From NCBI GenBank assembly GCA_964569385.1, contig CAZMUM010000037.1:1-53908 (forward strand): a stretch of 53,908 bases of DNA, written 5' to 3'. Below are positions 6,354 through 16,050 of the stretch, one piece after another. The position numbers and the translations under genes are program-made. The stretch comes from JAADHX01 sp964569385 (lineage in GTDB: Bacteria; Actinomycetota; Acidimicrobiia; Acidimicrobiales; Poriferisodalaceae). The notes under the pieces are model-generated. The model ran no database searches and was not told the origin of the DNA. It worked only from the letters and a program-made list of their open reading frames with translations. Position 1 is the first letter of the stretch. Each line of letters begins with the position of its first letter.

Positions 6354-7901
6354 TCAGCCTGCTTCTAGGCCTTGGCCGAGCACGTTGCCAAGCACTTCGT
6401 CGAGCACCACAACACGACCTTTTCCTGCACGTTTAGCCTCATACATCGCAGCATCGGCAGCCTGAAGAAGTTCGTCGACATCGTCGGGAGTGGTGGTCCT
6501 GAACACCACTCCGATCGACGCGCCAACCGTCACGTTGGCTTTCCGCAACCGAACTGGCGCTTCGAGAGAAAGCAGAACTCTCTCTGCTGCGGCGCGGGCA
6601 CCTTCGGCGTCGGCAACCCGTTCAAGTAGGGCGACGAACTCGTCACCGCCAAGTCGGGCGACGGTGTCGTAGGGCCGCAAGGTGTCGCGAATACGACCCG
6701 CCACGACGGTCAACAACTCGTCGCCGGCTGCATGGCCAAGCTCATCGTTGATGATCTTGAACCCGTCGAGGTCGATGAACAACACCGCGACGCCAGTCGC
6801 AGCCGATGCTCGACGCTCACGACCCCGTTTGAATCGAGCCTCAAAGCTGGCTCGGTTCGGCAGTCCAGTCAGACTGTCGTGGAACGCGTGATGCGCGAGC
6901 CGTTGCTGCAACCGACGAATCTCGGCATGCGAACTCGCCTGGGCTAGGACAACACCAACGTGGGCCGCCAAGAGCGAAAGCGCTCCGAGCATTTCATCCG
7001 ACACTGGCCCCTCAGCCACCAAGGAGCCCACGATGCCATCATGGCTCATGATTGACAGGCCGACCGCAGAACCGACGTCGGCGTCGGCCACCAAAGAAGC
7101 GACACGACCCGGACCTATCGAGATCGGGCCGTCGGCGGTGGCCAACTCGGTTCCCAAACGTTCCGCCAGCAAGCCCATTTGCACATCGTCGCTGCCAGCC
7201 GGGTGACCGATGAAACGAACGCCGTTCCAACGGGCCACGCCAACTCGACCAACACCAAGACGGTGAGCGGCTGAGGCCAAGTTGTGCAGCGCATCGTCGG
7301 CGTTTAGCGACGTCATCTTGCGCGTCGACTCGGCCACAACGGCCATGACGTCGGCGCGACGCTCTGCCTCTCCGCGGGCCGACCGATGACGTCGTGCCTC
7401 ACGGGCCAACTCGGCAGCAAGGAAACCAGAAGTCAGGCCCACAACAACAAGGATCCCGAGGCGCTGGGCGACCGTCGCAGGGCTGAACGTAACCAGGTCA
7501 TACCTTGCCGCCGACCACACATCACGCCCGACATAGGCCACGCACATCGCGCCGAGCAGAACCATGGCGGCGCGAGCGCCAAACCGAAGCGAGGCCTCGA
7601 GAATCGGCAACACCAGCAGCACCCACACCGGCCCACGCGGGTCGACTCCGGCCAGCCAGACAACAGACACCACCAGCGCGGTGTCTACTCCAAGCTGAAC
7701 GATCGCAGACCGCCGAAGCACTGAGGGGCTTGCATCGGGCTGCCGAGCCGGGTCGACAACGTTGACCAACAGCAGCCCTAACACCACCAGCACCGCCAGA
7801 ATCGTTGGCGAAATCAGAGGCGCAGGGTCATCGGGAATATCAGCGGTTAGGAGCAGCAACCCAATCGCTACCGCGGCAACAGCACGGGCTCTTCGAACCA
7901 T
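6354..7901 (-). CDS. Membrane diguanylate cyclase (TM - GAF-like - GGDEF)
   Basis: From the ATG at 7901 the protein has 515 residues; an upstream extension to 8075 is Ser/Thr repeat-rich and unlikely. Residues 1-170 hold about five or six hydrophobic segments, 180-330 a coiled linker and a GAF-like sensor domain, and 345-510 a GGDEF domain. The active-site motif GGDEF (418-422) is intact, and RPYD exactly five residues before it is the RxxD inhibitory site, so the enzyme should make cyclic di-GMP with product inhibition. It is divergent from valS and probably monocistronic. The signal sensed is unknown. Confidence 0.9.
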   Translation of the reverse strand: MVRRARAVAAVAIGLLLLTADIPDDPAPLISPTILAVLVVLGLLLVNVVDPARQPDASPSVLRRSAIVQLGVDTALVVSVVWLAGVDPRGPVWVLLVLPILEASLRFGARAAMVLLGAMCVAYVGRDVWSAARYDLVTFSPATVAQRLGILVVVGLTSGFLAAELAREARRHRSARGEAERRADVMAVVAESTRKMTSLNADDALHNLASAAHRLGVGRVGVARWNGVRFIGHPAGSDDVQMGLLAERLGTELATADGPISIGPGRVASLVADADVGSAVGLSIMSHDGIVGSLVAEGPVSDEMLGALSLLAAHVGVVLAQASSHAEIRRLQQRLAHHAFHDSLTGLPNRASFEARFKRGRERRASAATGVAVLFIDLDGFKIINDELGHAAGDELLTVVAGRIRDTLRPYDTVARLGGDEFVALLERVADAEGARAAAERVLLSLEAPVRLRKANVTVGASIGVVFRTTTPDDVDELLQAADAAMYEAKRAGKGRVVVLDEVLGNVLGQGLEAG

Positions 7902-8166
7902 CGAGGCATCGCGGCGCTCGACCGACCGCGGCCGGCTAGCCCCAGTCGATGTCGAGGTCGAGGTCGATATCGAAGCCAACGATTGCACAACTCCAGCGTG
8001 GCAGAGCCAACACAGCCAGCCCCGGACCCTCACCCATCGTTGTCCCACGAGCAGCAGCGAGCACCGAACAGCCATACCAGCCGGGAACAGCTTGATCCCC
8101 TAATTGCCCGAACTTCGGCTACTAAATGGAATCGCCCACACTCCCCAATCGGTAGCGTGGTGGGCC

Positions 8167-10728
8167 ATGACAAATGCGCCGGACAAACCTTCGCTCGACG
8201 GGCTTGAGCAAAAATGGAGCGATGCGTGGGACGACAACGTCACGTACCAATTCGATCGAAGCAAGGCCCGCGCCGACGTATTCAGCATCGATACGCCACC
8301 GCCAACGGTTAGCGGCTCACTACACGTTGGCCACATATTCAGCTACACCCACACCGACACCGTCGCCCGCTACCAACGCATGGCTGGCCGCGAGGTCTTC
8401 TACCCCATGGGCTGGGACGACAACGGCCTACCCACCGAACGACGGGTTCAGAACTACTACGGCGTCACCTGCAATCCAACGCTGCCATACGACCCAGACT
8501 TCGAGCCGCCGCTCAAGCCGGGCAAACGTTCGATCCCGATCTCGCGGCCCAACTTCGTCGAGCTCTGCCTCGAGCTCACCACAGAGGACGAAAAGGCGTT
8601 CGAACACCTGTGGCGCACCCTCGGCCTGTCGGTCGACTGGGCCATGACCTATGCCACCATCGACCAAGTAAGCCAGCGCACCAGCCAGGCGTATTTCTTG
8701 CGCGACCTAGCCAGAGGCGATGCCTATCAACAAGAAGCTCCAACTATCTGGGACGTCAGCTTCCAGACCGCAGTAGCCCAAGCCGAGATAGAAGACAAAG
8801 AACTACCTGCGGCATATCACCGCATCCCGTTTGCTCGCGCCGACGGCGATGGTCCTGCGGTCGAGATCGAAACCACGCGCCCAGAACTGCTTCCAGCTTG
8901 TGTTGCCCTGGTCGCCCACCCAGACGACGAGCGGTACCAGCCCTTGTTTGGCCAGAAGGTCATAACTCCGCTCTTTGGTGTTGAGATCGAGGTCAGGCCT
9001 CACCACCTGGCCCAGCCAGACAAGGGTTCTGGAATCGCCATGATCTGTACGTTCGGCGACACCACCGACGTCACCTGGTGGCGCGAACTCGACCTAGGGG
9101 TTCGTTCGGTCATCGATCGTCGCGGCCGTTTCCGCGAAATCGAATGGGGCTCGCCAGGCTGGGAATCGACCGACGCTGCAACGGCCACGGCCAACTACGA
9201 AGAACTCCAAGGCAAGAACGTCAAACAAGCCCAAACTCGCACCGTCGAGATGCTCCAGGAGCAGAACATCCTGGTTGGCGAACCTCGTCCCATCGAGCAC
9301 ATGGTCAAGTTCTTCGAAAAGGGCGACCGTCCGCTCGAAATCGTCACCAGCCGCCAGTGGTACATCCGCAACGGCGGCCGCGACCCCAACCTCCGCGACG
9401 ACCTCGTCGCTCGCGGCACCGAGCTCACTTGGCACCCGACCTACATGAAGCAGCGCTACGAAAGTTGGGTGGGCGGACTCAACGGCGACTGGCTCATCAG
9501 CCGGCAACGGTTCTTTGGTGTGCCGATCCCCGTCTGGTACCGGCTCGACGACACCGGCGAGATCGACTACGACACGCGCTACGTGCCAGACGAATCGCTC
9601 CTTCCTATCGACCCAAGCACCGACGTTCCCGCTGGCTTCGACGAGTCGCAGCGCGGTCAACCCGGCGGCTTCACCGGCGACCCAGACATCATGGACACCT
9701 GGGCCACCTCTTCGCTCACGCCTCAAATCGTGGGCCGCGAACTCGACGACCCAGACCTGTTCGCTCGCATATTTCCAATGGACATGCGCCCCCAAGGCCA
9801 CGACATCATCCGCACGTGGCTGTTCGCAACCGTCGTACGATCGCATCACGAACAAAACATCGCCCCCTGGAAGAACGCCAACCTGTCAGGCTGGGTTCTC
9901 GACCCCGACCGCAAGAAGATGTCGAAGTCGAAGGGCAACGTCGTCACTCCGCTGCCACTTCTCGAACGATTTGGCGCCGACGCCGTTCGGTACTGGGCCG
10001 TCAACGGTCGCCCTGGCACCGACACCGCCGTCGACGAAGCCCAGATGAAGGTCGGTCGTCGCCTAGCCATCAAGCTGCTCAATGTCTCGAAATTCGTGCT
10101 CGGCCTAGCCGGCGACGATGCCTTCGCTGGTGAGGTGACAGAACCACTCGACAAAGCTGTGCTGGCATCGCTGGCCGAAGTCGTCGACATCTGCACAACC
10201 TCGTTCGAGAACTTCGACTACGCCAGGGCCATCGAACGCACCGAAGGATTCTTCTGGCCGTTCTGCGACAACTACGTCGAACTAGTCAAAGGCCGCGCTT
10301 ATGGCAGCGGCCCAGACGATGCTGTCGCATCGGCACGCCGCACCCTCGTCGAGGCCCTGTCGATACTTCAGCGCCTGTTCGCACCCCACCTCTCATTCGT
10401 TACCGAAGAGGTCTGGTCGTGGTGGCAAGACGGCTCGGTTCACCTCGCGGATTGGCCAACAACCGACAAACTAAGAACCCTGGCCGCAAACGGAAACCCT
10501 GCGGTGTTCGAAGTTGCTGCTGAGGTCCTCGGCGAGATCAGGCGGGCCAAAACAGAAGCCAAGGTTTCGCTAAGAACCGACGTCGAGGCAGCAACGATTC
10601 ATGACACACGCGATCGTTTGTCTCTCATTGAACTCGCATCGTCCGATCTTAAGGACGCAGGCCGAATTTCGGACCTGCAACTCACAGAGGCAACTGACTC
10701 ACGGGTCGAGGTTTCGCTAGCCAACTAG
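8167..10728 (+). CDS. valS: Valyl-tRNA synthetase
   Basis: A class I aminoacyl-tRNA synthetase of 854 residues that charges tRNA-Val. The start at 8167 (MTNAPDKP) leaves out a 21-residue extension that runs through the promoter. The HIGH signature is HVGH at 53-56 within PTVSGSLHVGHIFSYTHTD, and the KMSKS loop is intact at 584-588. The CP1 editing domain lies between, with GSGIAMICTFGD for hydrolysis of mischarged Thr-tRNA. The C-terminus ends soon after the anticodon-binding domain, without the long coiled coil of E. coli-type ValRS. This matches the shorter type-2 ValRS group, which includes archaeal and some actinobacterial enzymes. Confidence 0.97.
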   Translation: MTNAPDKPSLDGLEQKWSDAWDDNVTYQFDRSKARADVFSIDTPPPTVSGSLHVGHIFSYTHTDTVARYQRMAGREVFYPMGWDDNGLPTERRVQNYYGVTCNPTLPYDPDFEPPLKPGKRSIPISRPNFVELCLELTTEDEKAFEHLWRTLGLSVDWAMTYATIDQVSQRTSQAYFLRDLARGDAYQQEAPTIWDVSFQTAVAQAEIEDKELPAAYHRIPFARADGDGPAVEIETTRPELLPACVALVAHPDDERYQPLFGQKVITPLFGVEIEVRPHHLAQPDKGSGIAMICTFGDTTDVTWWRELDLGVRSVIDRRGRFREIEWGSPGWESTDAATATANYEELQGKNVKQAQTRTVEMLQEQNILVGEPRPIEHMVKFFEKGDRPLEIVTSRQWYIRNGGRDPNLRDDLVARGTELTWHPTYMKQRYESWVGGLNGDWLISRQRFFGVPIPVWYRLDDTGEIDYDTRYVPDESLLPIDPSTDVPAGFDESQRGQPGGFTGDPDIMDTWATSSLTPQIVGRELDDPDLFARIFPMDMRPQGHDIIRTWLFATVVRSHHEQNIAPWKNANLSGWVLDPDRKKMSKSKGNVVTPLPLLERFGADAVRYWAVNGRPGTDTAVDEAQMKVGRRLAIKLLNVSKFVLGLAGDDAFAGEVTEPLDKAVLASLAEVVDICTTSFENFDYARAIERTEGFFWPFCDNYVELVKGRAYGSGPDDAVASARRTLVEALSILQRLFAPHLSFVTEEVWSWWQDGSVHLADWPTTDKLRTLAANGNPAVFEVAAEVLGEIRRAKTEAKVSLRTDVEAATIHDTRDRLSLIELASSDLKDAGRISDLQLTEATDSRVEVSLAN

Positions 10729-10738
10729 GCCAGCGTCG

Positions 10739-10761
10739 TGTCGGTCCACCTAGGACCGACA
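10739..10761 (+). terminator. Perfect hairpin between valS and the L,D-transpeptidase gene
   Basis: TGTCGGTCC, five bases, GGACCGACA gives a 9-bp stem ending on the A of the next start codon. There is no clear T tract, so it may be a weak terminator for valS. No Shine-Dalgarno precedes the next ATG, so that gene may be leaderless or masked by this hairpin. Confidence 0.55.
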
Positions 10762-12080
10762 TGTTTCGAACTGCTCGCCAGCTCACAACCGCCCTAATGG
10801 CGACCCTGCTAGGTCTTTTGGCACTAGCTCCCGCGGCAACTGCTGGAGGCGACAAGTCGCTTCCAGGCGATGCGGCTACCGACGTTGCAGCACTGGCAAT
10901 CGGCGGTGGCGATGTTCACGAGTTCGGCGATGCCGTGTACATGGGATCGCTGAGTGAGGTCGATCTCGACAACCCGGTAGCGGCCATGGCCGCAACACCC
11001 AACGCCGACGGCTACTGGATCGTCACCGACGCCGGTGAGGTTCATGCCTTCGGCGACGCACCACACCTTGGCGACACCTCCTCGGTTTCGCTCGCCGCGC
11101 CCATCGTCGACATCACGTCGACGCCAAGCGGAAACGGCTACTGGATGGCCGCGTCCGACGGCGGCATCTTCGCCTTCGGCGACGCCGCTTTCTTCGGATC
11201 GACGGGCGCAATTCGACTGGCTCAACCCGTCGTCGCCATGGCCAGCACACCCTCGGGCAACGGCTACTGGTTGGCGGCCGCCGACGGCGGCATCTTCGCC
11301 TTCGGCGACGCTCCGTTTCTCGGCTCGACCGGCAACCTGCGACTTGTCTCTCCAGTCGCCACGATGCTGTCGACATCGAGCGGGAACGGTTACTGGCTAT
11401 TTGCAGAAGATGGCGGTGTGTTTGCCTTCGGCGACGCTCCGTTCCTCGGCTCGGCAGCCGGAACCATCGCACCAGGCGACAAGGTCGTTGGCGGTGCGCC
11501 CAACACCGCAGGCACCGGCTACTGGCTAGCGACCGACGCCGGAACCGTCTTGGCATTCGGAGACGCAGCCGAGCACGGCGGAGTCGCTGCATCTGGTGGA
11601 GAGATGGTTGCCGCCATCGAATCGTCAGGCGACGGCTACTGGTTGACCACAACGCTTGGCCATGAGACGTTCGGGCCAGCGGTACCGGTCAACTCCGGCT
11701 CGGGTCGACGGATTGTTTACTCAAACAGCGATCAGCGAGTCTGGCTGATCGAAGCCGACGAGTCGGTCACCGCGACTTACTTGGTGTCGGGCAAAGCCAA
11801 CACGCCAACGCCTGGCAACTACGCCGTCTTCTCAGAGTCGAGGAACGCGTGGGCTGGCTACGGCGGAATAACCATGGAGTACATGGTTCGATTCGCATGG
11901 GGGCGCACTCTCGCCATTGGCTTCCACTCGATTCCCAAATACTCAAATGGCCAACCGATGCAAACCGAAGAACAGCTCGGCACCTACCGCAGCGCCGGTT
12001 GTGTTCGCCAGCGTGTTGATCAAGCCAAATTCCTGTACGACTGGGCCGAAATCGGCACACCTGTAATCGTTGTGGCCTGA
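10761..12080 (+). CDS. Secreted repeat protein with C-terminal L,D-transpeptidase (YkuD) domain
   Basis: 439 residues. Residues 1-28 are a Sec signal peptide (RTARQLTTALM then a hydrophobic core ending AATAGG). Residues about 45-310 are six or seven repeats of about 41 residues, each with GNGYWLAAADGGIFAFGDA or a variant, a beta-propeller-like repeat common in actinobacterial secreted proteins. Residues 315-439 are a YkuD-type domain: the IGFHSIP histidine, then YRSAGCVRQ, whose Cys414 is the expected nucleophile. It should form or exchange 3-3 cross-links in peptidoglycan, with the repeats as a wall or substrate-binding module. The start codon lies inside a hairpin (10739-10761). Confidence 0.85.
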   Translation: MFRTARQLTTALMATLLGLLALAPAATAGGDKSLPGDAATDVAALAIGGGDVHEFGDAVYMGSLSEVDLDNPVAAMAATPNADGYWIVTDAGEVHAFGDAPHLGDTSSVSLAAPIVDITSTPSGNGYWMAASDGGIFAFGDAAFFGSTGAIRLAQPVVAMASTPSGNGYWLAAADGGIFAFGDAPFLGSTGNLRLVSPVATMLSTSSGNGYWLFAEDGGVFAFGDAPFLGSAAGTIAPGDKVVGGAPNTAGTGYWLATDAGTVLAFGDAAEHGGVAASGGEMVAAIESSGDGYWLTTTLGHETFGPAVPVNSGSGRRIVYSNSDQRVWLIEADESVTATYLVSGKANTPTPGNYAVFSESRNAWAGYGGITMEYMVRFAWGRTLAIGFHSIPKYSNGQPMQTEEQLGTYRSAGCVRQRVDQAKFLYDWAEIGTPVIVVA

Positions 12081-12103
12081 CAGCCGCTCGCCTGACCGGT
12101 GCT

Positions 12104-13201
12104 CTACCTACTGCTCGTCTGGCCGACTCTGGGTAACGCGACCCAGGTACGGCCTGGGTCGAGGTCGATTGGCGTGCCGTCTTCGAGGGTGTAGGTCGTG
12201 ACTTCGCTAGCTGAGTCACGGGTCCAGATACCCTCGATCAGATTGCCATCAACCAGCATCCACACCTCGCCCGAACCAACAAGCACAGCCTCGGGAGAAC
12301 TAGGGTCCGCTGGTGACCGACCATAAGAGATGATCTGAACTACGACGTTAGTTGGCGCAACTTGAACACCGTCGGCGTCGACGTGGTCTGAGCCGTTTTG
12401 AGTCCGACGCCATCCGTCAACCTCTGCATCCCAGTCGTAGGTGACAAGCCGAGCCCCGTAGTCGATGGTGATGCCCTCGATCGGGACAGCCGAATCCGGA
12501 AGCTCGTCTCCTGCACTTCGATAGGTGAACATGGGTGGAGGCACGCCACCCTCTGCTCCGCGAGCGGCAACAAGATCGGCCGTGGAGGTCATCAGGTTGT
12601 GCGGCCTGGACCGTGATCGTTCGCGGTAGTAGAGGTCGGGAAGTGCGTTGAAGCTCACGCTAATAGCGTCGACGTTTCGCAAGAGTCGCAGCGTCCCAGT
12701 GTTCCCACCAGAGTTGCCGAACAGCGGCGTGTTCTTGTCTTCGAGCAAGTCGAAGTCCGATGTTCGAGCCGATCGCACTGGCCCGACCGGATCGGAGTCA
12801 GCACTGTGAAACACAGCCGCAAATCGAGTGATACCGCCTTCGACCACCTCTTCGTACACGATGTCAGCTGCGTTTAGACCCCACTGTGGTCTGGCGTTCG
12901 TGTGGTTGTCTATCTTGATAACGACAGCCGGGCTAGTCAGTTCGGCATCGACCGGCAGACCAGTCAGGGGCGCCACCGGCCCCGCTGGCATTGTCGTTGT
13001 TGTCTCCTCAGGCAGTGGCGCCTCCGAAGTAGTGGTCGTGGACGACGTGGCCGCCGGCAGCGGATCGATCTCGACCGTCGACGTGGTCTGATTGTCAGCT
13101 GACACTTCGGCGACCGGTTCGGTCGAAGACCCACCGCTGCAAGCAGCTGAAACCAGGGCAAGAGTCAGGATGACTGCGCCGTATCGGAGCAACTTTGGCA
13201 C
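12104..13201 (-). CDS. DUF3048 lipoprotein (YerB-like)
   Basis: 365 residues from a GTG preceded by GAGGAG. A lipoprotein signal ends in the lipobox LVSAAC (Cys21), followed by a Thr/Ser/Pro-rich linker to about residue 75. The rest matches DUF3048: PLTGLPVD, then VVIKIDNH, RPQWGLNAADIVYEE, GGITRFAAVFHS and VGPVRSAR, and the C-terminal half with WTRDS and a final beta region. Such proteins sit on the outer face of the membrane; the biochemical role is not established. It is convergent with the L,D-transpeptidase gene, so both flanking products act at the envelope, though not in one operon. Confidence 0.9.
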   Translation of the reverse strand: MPKLLRYGAVILTLALVSAACSGGSSTEPVAEVSADNQTTSTVEIDPLPAATSSTTTTSEAPLPEETTTTMPAGPVAPLTGLPVDAELTSPAVVIKIDNHTNARPQWGLNAADIVYEEVVEGGITRFAAVFHSADSDPVGPVRSARTSDFDLLEDKNTPLFGNSGGNTGTLRLLRNVDAISVSFNALPDLYYRERSRSRPHNLMTSTADLVAARGAEGGVPPPMFTYRSAGDELPDSAVPIEGITIDYGARLVTYDWDAEVDGWRRTQNGSDHVDADGVQVAPTNVVVQIISYGRSPADPSSPEAVLVGSGEVWMLVDGNLIEGIWTRDSASEVTTYTLEDGTPIDLDPGRTWVALPRVGQTSSR

Positions 13202-13356
13202 GAGATGAGGTCTCCTCGGAGAACGTCAGAAATACGTCGTTGAACAACAACGCGACGACCGGCGATGGTAGCGGAGCCCACGCACCCAACCGCATCACCC
13301 AGACGACTTCAACACAAACGTACGGCCAAATCTCGACCCGCCGCTACGGTGCACCC

Positions 13357-14142
13357 ATGAGCGGAAACGTCCACCTCGCTATCACCGAACGCATTGCCAC
13401 GATCACACTCGATCACGAAGAGCGACGAAACGCGATCTCCCGTGAGATGTGGACGGGACTGTTGACCGCCGCGACGTCTATTGCACGTGACCAGACAGTT
13501 CGGGTTGCCATCGTCCGCGGCGCAGGCGACGTTGCGTTTGCGGCCGGGGCCGACATCTCACAATTCGGTCGGGCCCGTTCCGATGGCAACGCCAACACCG
13601 CATACGACGCAACGACGGCTGCGGCAACCTCGGCACTCAGCTGTCTGACCATGCCGACAATCGCGGCCATTCACGGCTTTTGTCTGGGCGGCGGACTCGC
13701 TATTGCCTTGGCGACTGACCTCCGGATCAGCGCCGACGACGGCCAGTTCGCTATACCAGCCGCCAGGCTCGGCGTGGGTTACGGGTATTCGGGAGTTCGG
13801 GGCTTGATGGCGCTGGTCGGACCCTCAAATGCGAAACGAATTCTCTTCACTGGACAACGATTCGGTGCCGCCGATGCCCACAATATGGGCCTCATCACCG
13901 AGGTGGTCCCGAAGGCTCAGCTCGAACTTCGCATCGAGTCGTTGGCCACAACGATTGCCCAAAACGCACCCCTAAGCGTTGGAGCGGCGAAACTTGCCGT
14001 CGGCACCCTTCTACTCAGTCCAGCCGACCAAGACCTAGCTGCCATCGACAGCGCCATTCACAACTGTTTGGAAAGCGCCGACTACCGCGAAGGTGTCGAA
14101 GCGTTCATGGACAAGCGCAGGCCCAAGTTCACGGGCCACTAG
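13357..14142 (+). CDS. Crotonase-fold (enoyl-CoA hydratase/isomerase family) protein without canonical glutamates
   Basis: 261 residues from the ATG at 13357; the 54-residue upstream extension is low complexity. The fold signatures are present: ITLDHEERRNAIS near the start, AAGADISQF for the CoA/oxyanion region, and IHGFCLGGGLAIALATDLRIS. The two catalytic glutamates of enoyl-CoA hydratase would fall in the GGGxx and IPxxxLG segments; here they read GGGLA and IPAARLG, with no Glu. Hydratase activity is therefore doubtful and another crotonase reaction is more likely. Its stop overlaps the convergent rsgA stop by 4 bp. Confidence 0.85.
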   Translation: MSGNVHLAITERIATITLDHEERRNAISREMWTGLLTAATSIARDQTVRVAIVRGAGDVAFAAGADISQFGRARSDGNANTAYDATTAAATSALSCLTMPTIAAIHGFCLGGGLAIALATDLRISADDGQFAIPAARLGVGYGYSGVRGLMALVGPSNAKRILFTGQRFGAADAHNMGLITEVVPKAQLELRIESLATTIAQNAPLSVGAAKLAVGTLLLSPADQDLAAIDSAIHNCLESADYREGVEAFMDKRRPKFTGH

Positions 14143-15224
14143 TCGTCCCGAGCCTCGGTCAACTCAACAGCCAACTCAGGACGGCGCCCTTCGCCGCGGC
14201 GACGGCGACGATCTTCAAGAGCATCGTTGAGCTCGGCCACCTCGTCTTCAAGTTTGTGAAGACTTCGCAGCCGCACGGCCTCGATTCGACCAGACACCAC
14301 CCCGGCCTTCACAGCACAGCCAGGCTCGCCTCTATGGGAACAATCAGCGAATTTGCAGCCGGCTGCCTCGTCGTAGATCTCGCCGAAAACAATCGGCAGA
14401 CCGTCATCGTCCCAGAGCTGGACCTCACGTATGCCAGGGGTATCGATAAGGAACCCGCCACTATCGAGAGGGACGAGATAGCGCCTGATGGTTGTATGAC
14501 GGCCGCGGCCATCAGAGCGAGTCTCCTGTACATCTTGAACCGGCTCGTCAAGTAACGCGTTGATCAGACTCGACTTTCCGACGCCAGACGAACCGACCAG
14601 GGCAACCGTCCTACCGCCCGCAACGATCCGTTGCAACTCTGCGATGCCTCTGTCGTCAATGATCGACGTAACAACAATTCTCGTGTCGCCGGCCACCTCG
14701 CGAACCACCGTTTTCGCTGCCTCGAGATCTTCAGCGGTGTCAGCCTTGGACAGCACTACGACAGGAGTCGCTCCTCCGCCGTACACAACCGCCATGTAGC
14801 GCTCTAGGCGCCTAGGGCTCAGGTCCGCGTCAGCAGATGTAACAACAAGAACCACATCGATGTTGGCCCCCACAACCTGGGGTTTTGGCTCACGACCGGC
14901 TGCGTGGCGGACAAACTCCGACGATCTTGGCAATACCCGATCGATGGCGTCGCTACCGCGATGGCCCTTTCCTGGCCGCACAACCACCCAGTCACCCACG
15001 GCCGGGTAGTCCGTTGGGGCCTGAACACCGCGTCGAAACGTAGCGGTCACCGCGGCGTTCGTTGACAGCGCGAGGGAGTCGTCGCGGTTTAACCCGTAGA
15101 CGTCGTAGTAGCCCCGGTGTTCGACCCCGATGCGCGCGACCTGGTCGTCGGTGCCGACGTCAGCTTCACGAGCTGGTCGCCAGCCGAGAGGTTCAAGATA
15201 GGAATGGGAATTGTCGCTAGTCAT
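14139..15224 (-). CDS. rsgA: Ribosome small-subunit-dependent GTPase A
   Basis: A 361-residue circularly permuted GTPase that helps late maturation of the 30S subunit. An N-terminal OB-fold (about 30-110, ending VGDWVVVRPGKG) is followed by the permuted G motifs: G4 as LSKAD, G1 as GSSGVGKSSLINAL, and G3 in IDTPGI. The C-terminal zinc site is CKFADCSHRGEPGC. I place the start at the ATG at 15224; a longer frame to 15368 would run through the promoter of the divergent hydrolase. Tail-to-tail with the crotonase gene. Confidence 0.93.
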   Translation of the reverse strand: MTSDNSHSYLEPLGWRPAREADVGTDDQVARIGVEHRGYYDVYGLNRDDSLALSTNAAVTATFRRGVQAPTDYPAVGDWVVVRPGKGHRGSDAIDRVLPRSSEFVRHAAGREPKPQVVGANIDVVLVVTSADADLSPRRLERYMAVVYGGGATPVVVLSKADTAEDLEAAKTVVREVAGDTRIVVTSIIDDRGIAELQRIVAGGRTVALVGSSGVGKSSLINALLDEPVQDVQETRSDGRGRHTTIRRYLVPLDSGGFLIDTPGIREVQLWDDDGLPIVFGEIYDEAAGCKFADCSHRGEPGCAVKAGVVSGRIEAVRLRSLHKLEDEVAELNDALEDRRRRRGEGRRPELAVELTEARDD

Positions 15225-15312
15225 CTTGGCTGCGAAAGTAGTAGGCCAGACTTGCCGTGGCACGTTCATTGTTTGAACAGCCACCATTCTCATATCCAAA
15301 CCAGGGGGATAA

Positions 15313-16050
15313 ATGATCGAAGAGTTCGTCAGTATCGAAACCAACGACGGCACTATGAACACGTTCATCGTGGGCCCGGAACGTTACGGTCCATGGCCAG
15401 TGGTGGTGTTTCTCATGGACGCGCCCGGGATGCGCGAAGAGATACGAAACATGTCTCGGCGTATTGCTTCGGCCGGCTACGTCGTGGCTGCACCGCATCT
15501 GTATTACCGCCAGGTGGAGCACTACAATCTGTTCGAAACCGGCGACCGCGACCGCATGTTCGAGCTCATGTCTTCGCTCAGCAACGACATGGTCGTCGAC
15601 GATGCGCGGGCGGTACTCGCTGCTCTGGCCGACAAAGACGCATCAAAATTTGCGGCCGATACCTCGACGGTTGGAACTGTCGGGTACTGCATGAGCGGCC
15701 CATTTGCGCTGTACCTCGCCGCCAAGGACGAACGGATTCGGTGCGCGGCGTCAATCCACGGAGTCGCACTGGTTACCGAGGCCAACGACAGCCCCCACCT
15801 ACAACTCCCCGATGTAGTTGGCGAGGTTTACGTCGGGTGTGCCGAGTCCGACGATTACGCACCCCCCGAAATGATTGCTGTGTTCGAGGCTTCGCTCGAA
15901 GACTCTGGCACCGCGGGCGAAGTCGAGTGGTATCGGGGCACCGAACATGGTTTCGCGTTCGCAGAGCGCCCTCAATACATCCAGACGGCGTCCGAGCGCC
16001 ACTGGGAGCGACTTCACTCGTTATTCTCCAGGTCGCTGGGGATAAAATAG
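15313..16050 (+). CDS. Dienelactone hydrolase family protein
   Basis: 245-residue alpha/beta hydrolase with the Cys-Asp-His triad of dienelactone hydrolases: Cys126 in VGYCMSG (nucleophile elbow), Asp180 in AESDDY and His212 in EHGF. Other family signatures are PVVVFLMDAPGM near residue 28 and AAPHLYYR near 60. A GGGGGA Shine-Dalgarno precedes the ATG. The family opens the lactone ring in chloroaromatic breakdown, but many homologues act on other esters, and no aromatic-degradation genes are near, so the substrate is unknown. Confidence 0.9.
   Translation: MIEEFVSIETNDGTMNTFIVGPERYGPWPVVVFLMDAPGMREEIRNMSRRIASAGYVVAAPHLYYRQVEHYNLFETGDRDRMFELMSSLSNDMVVDDARAVLAALADKDASKFAADTSTVGTVGYCMSGPFALYLAAKDERIRCAASIHGVALVTEANDSPHLQLPDVVGEVYVGCAESDDYAPPEMIAVFEASLEDSGTAGEVEWYRGTEHGFAFAERPQYIQTASERHWERLHSLFSRSLGIK

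Noticed and set aside
8941..10133. Long frames overlapping valS on both strands.
   Set aside because: Arg/Pro-rich antisense and shifted frames, explained by codon bias of the certain valS gene.
13195..13356. N-terminal extension of the crotonase gene.
   Set aside because: Low-complexity Asn/Thr/Ser sequence overlapping the lipoprotein start and promoter; the fold begins right after the ATG at 13357.
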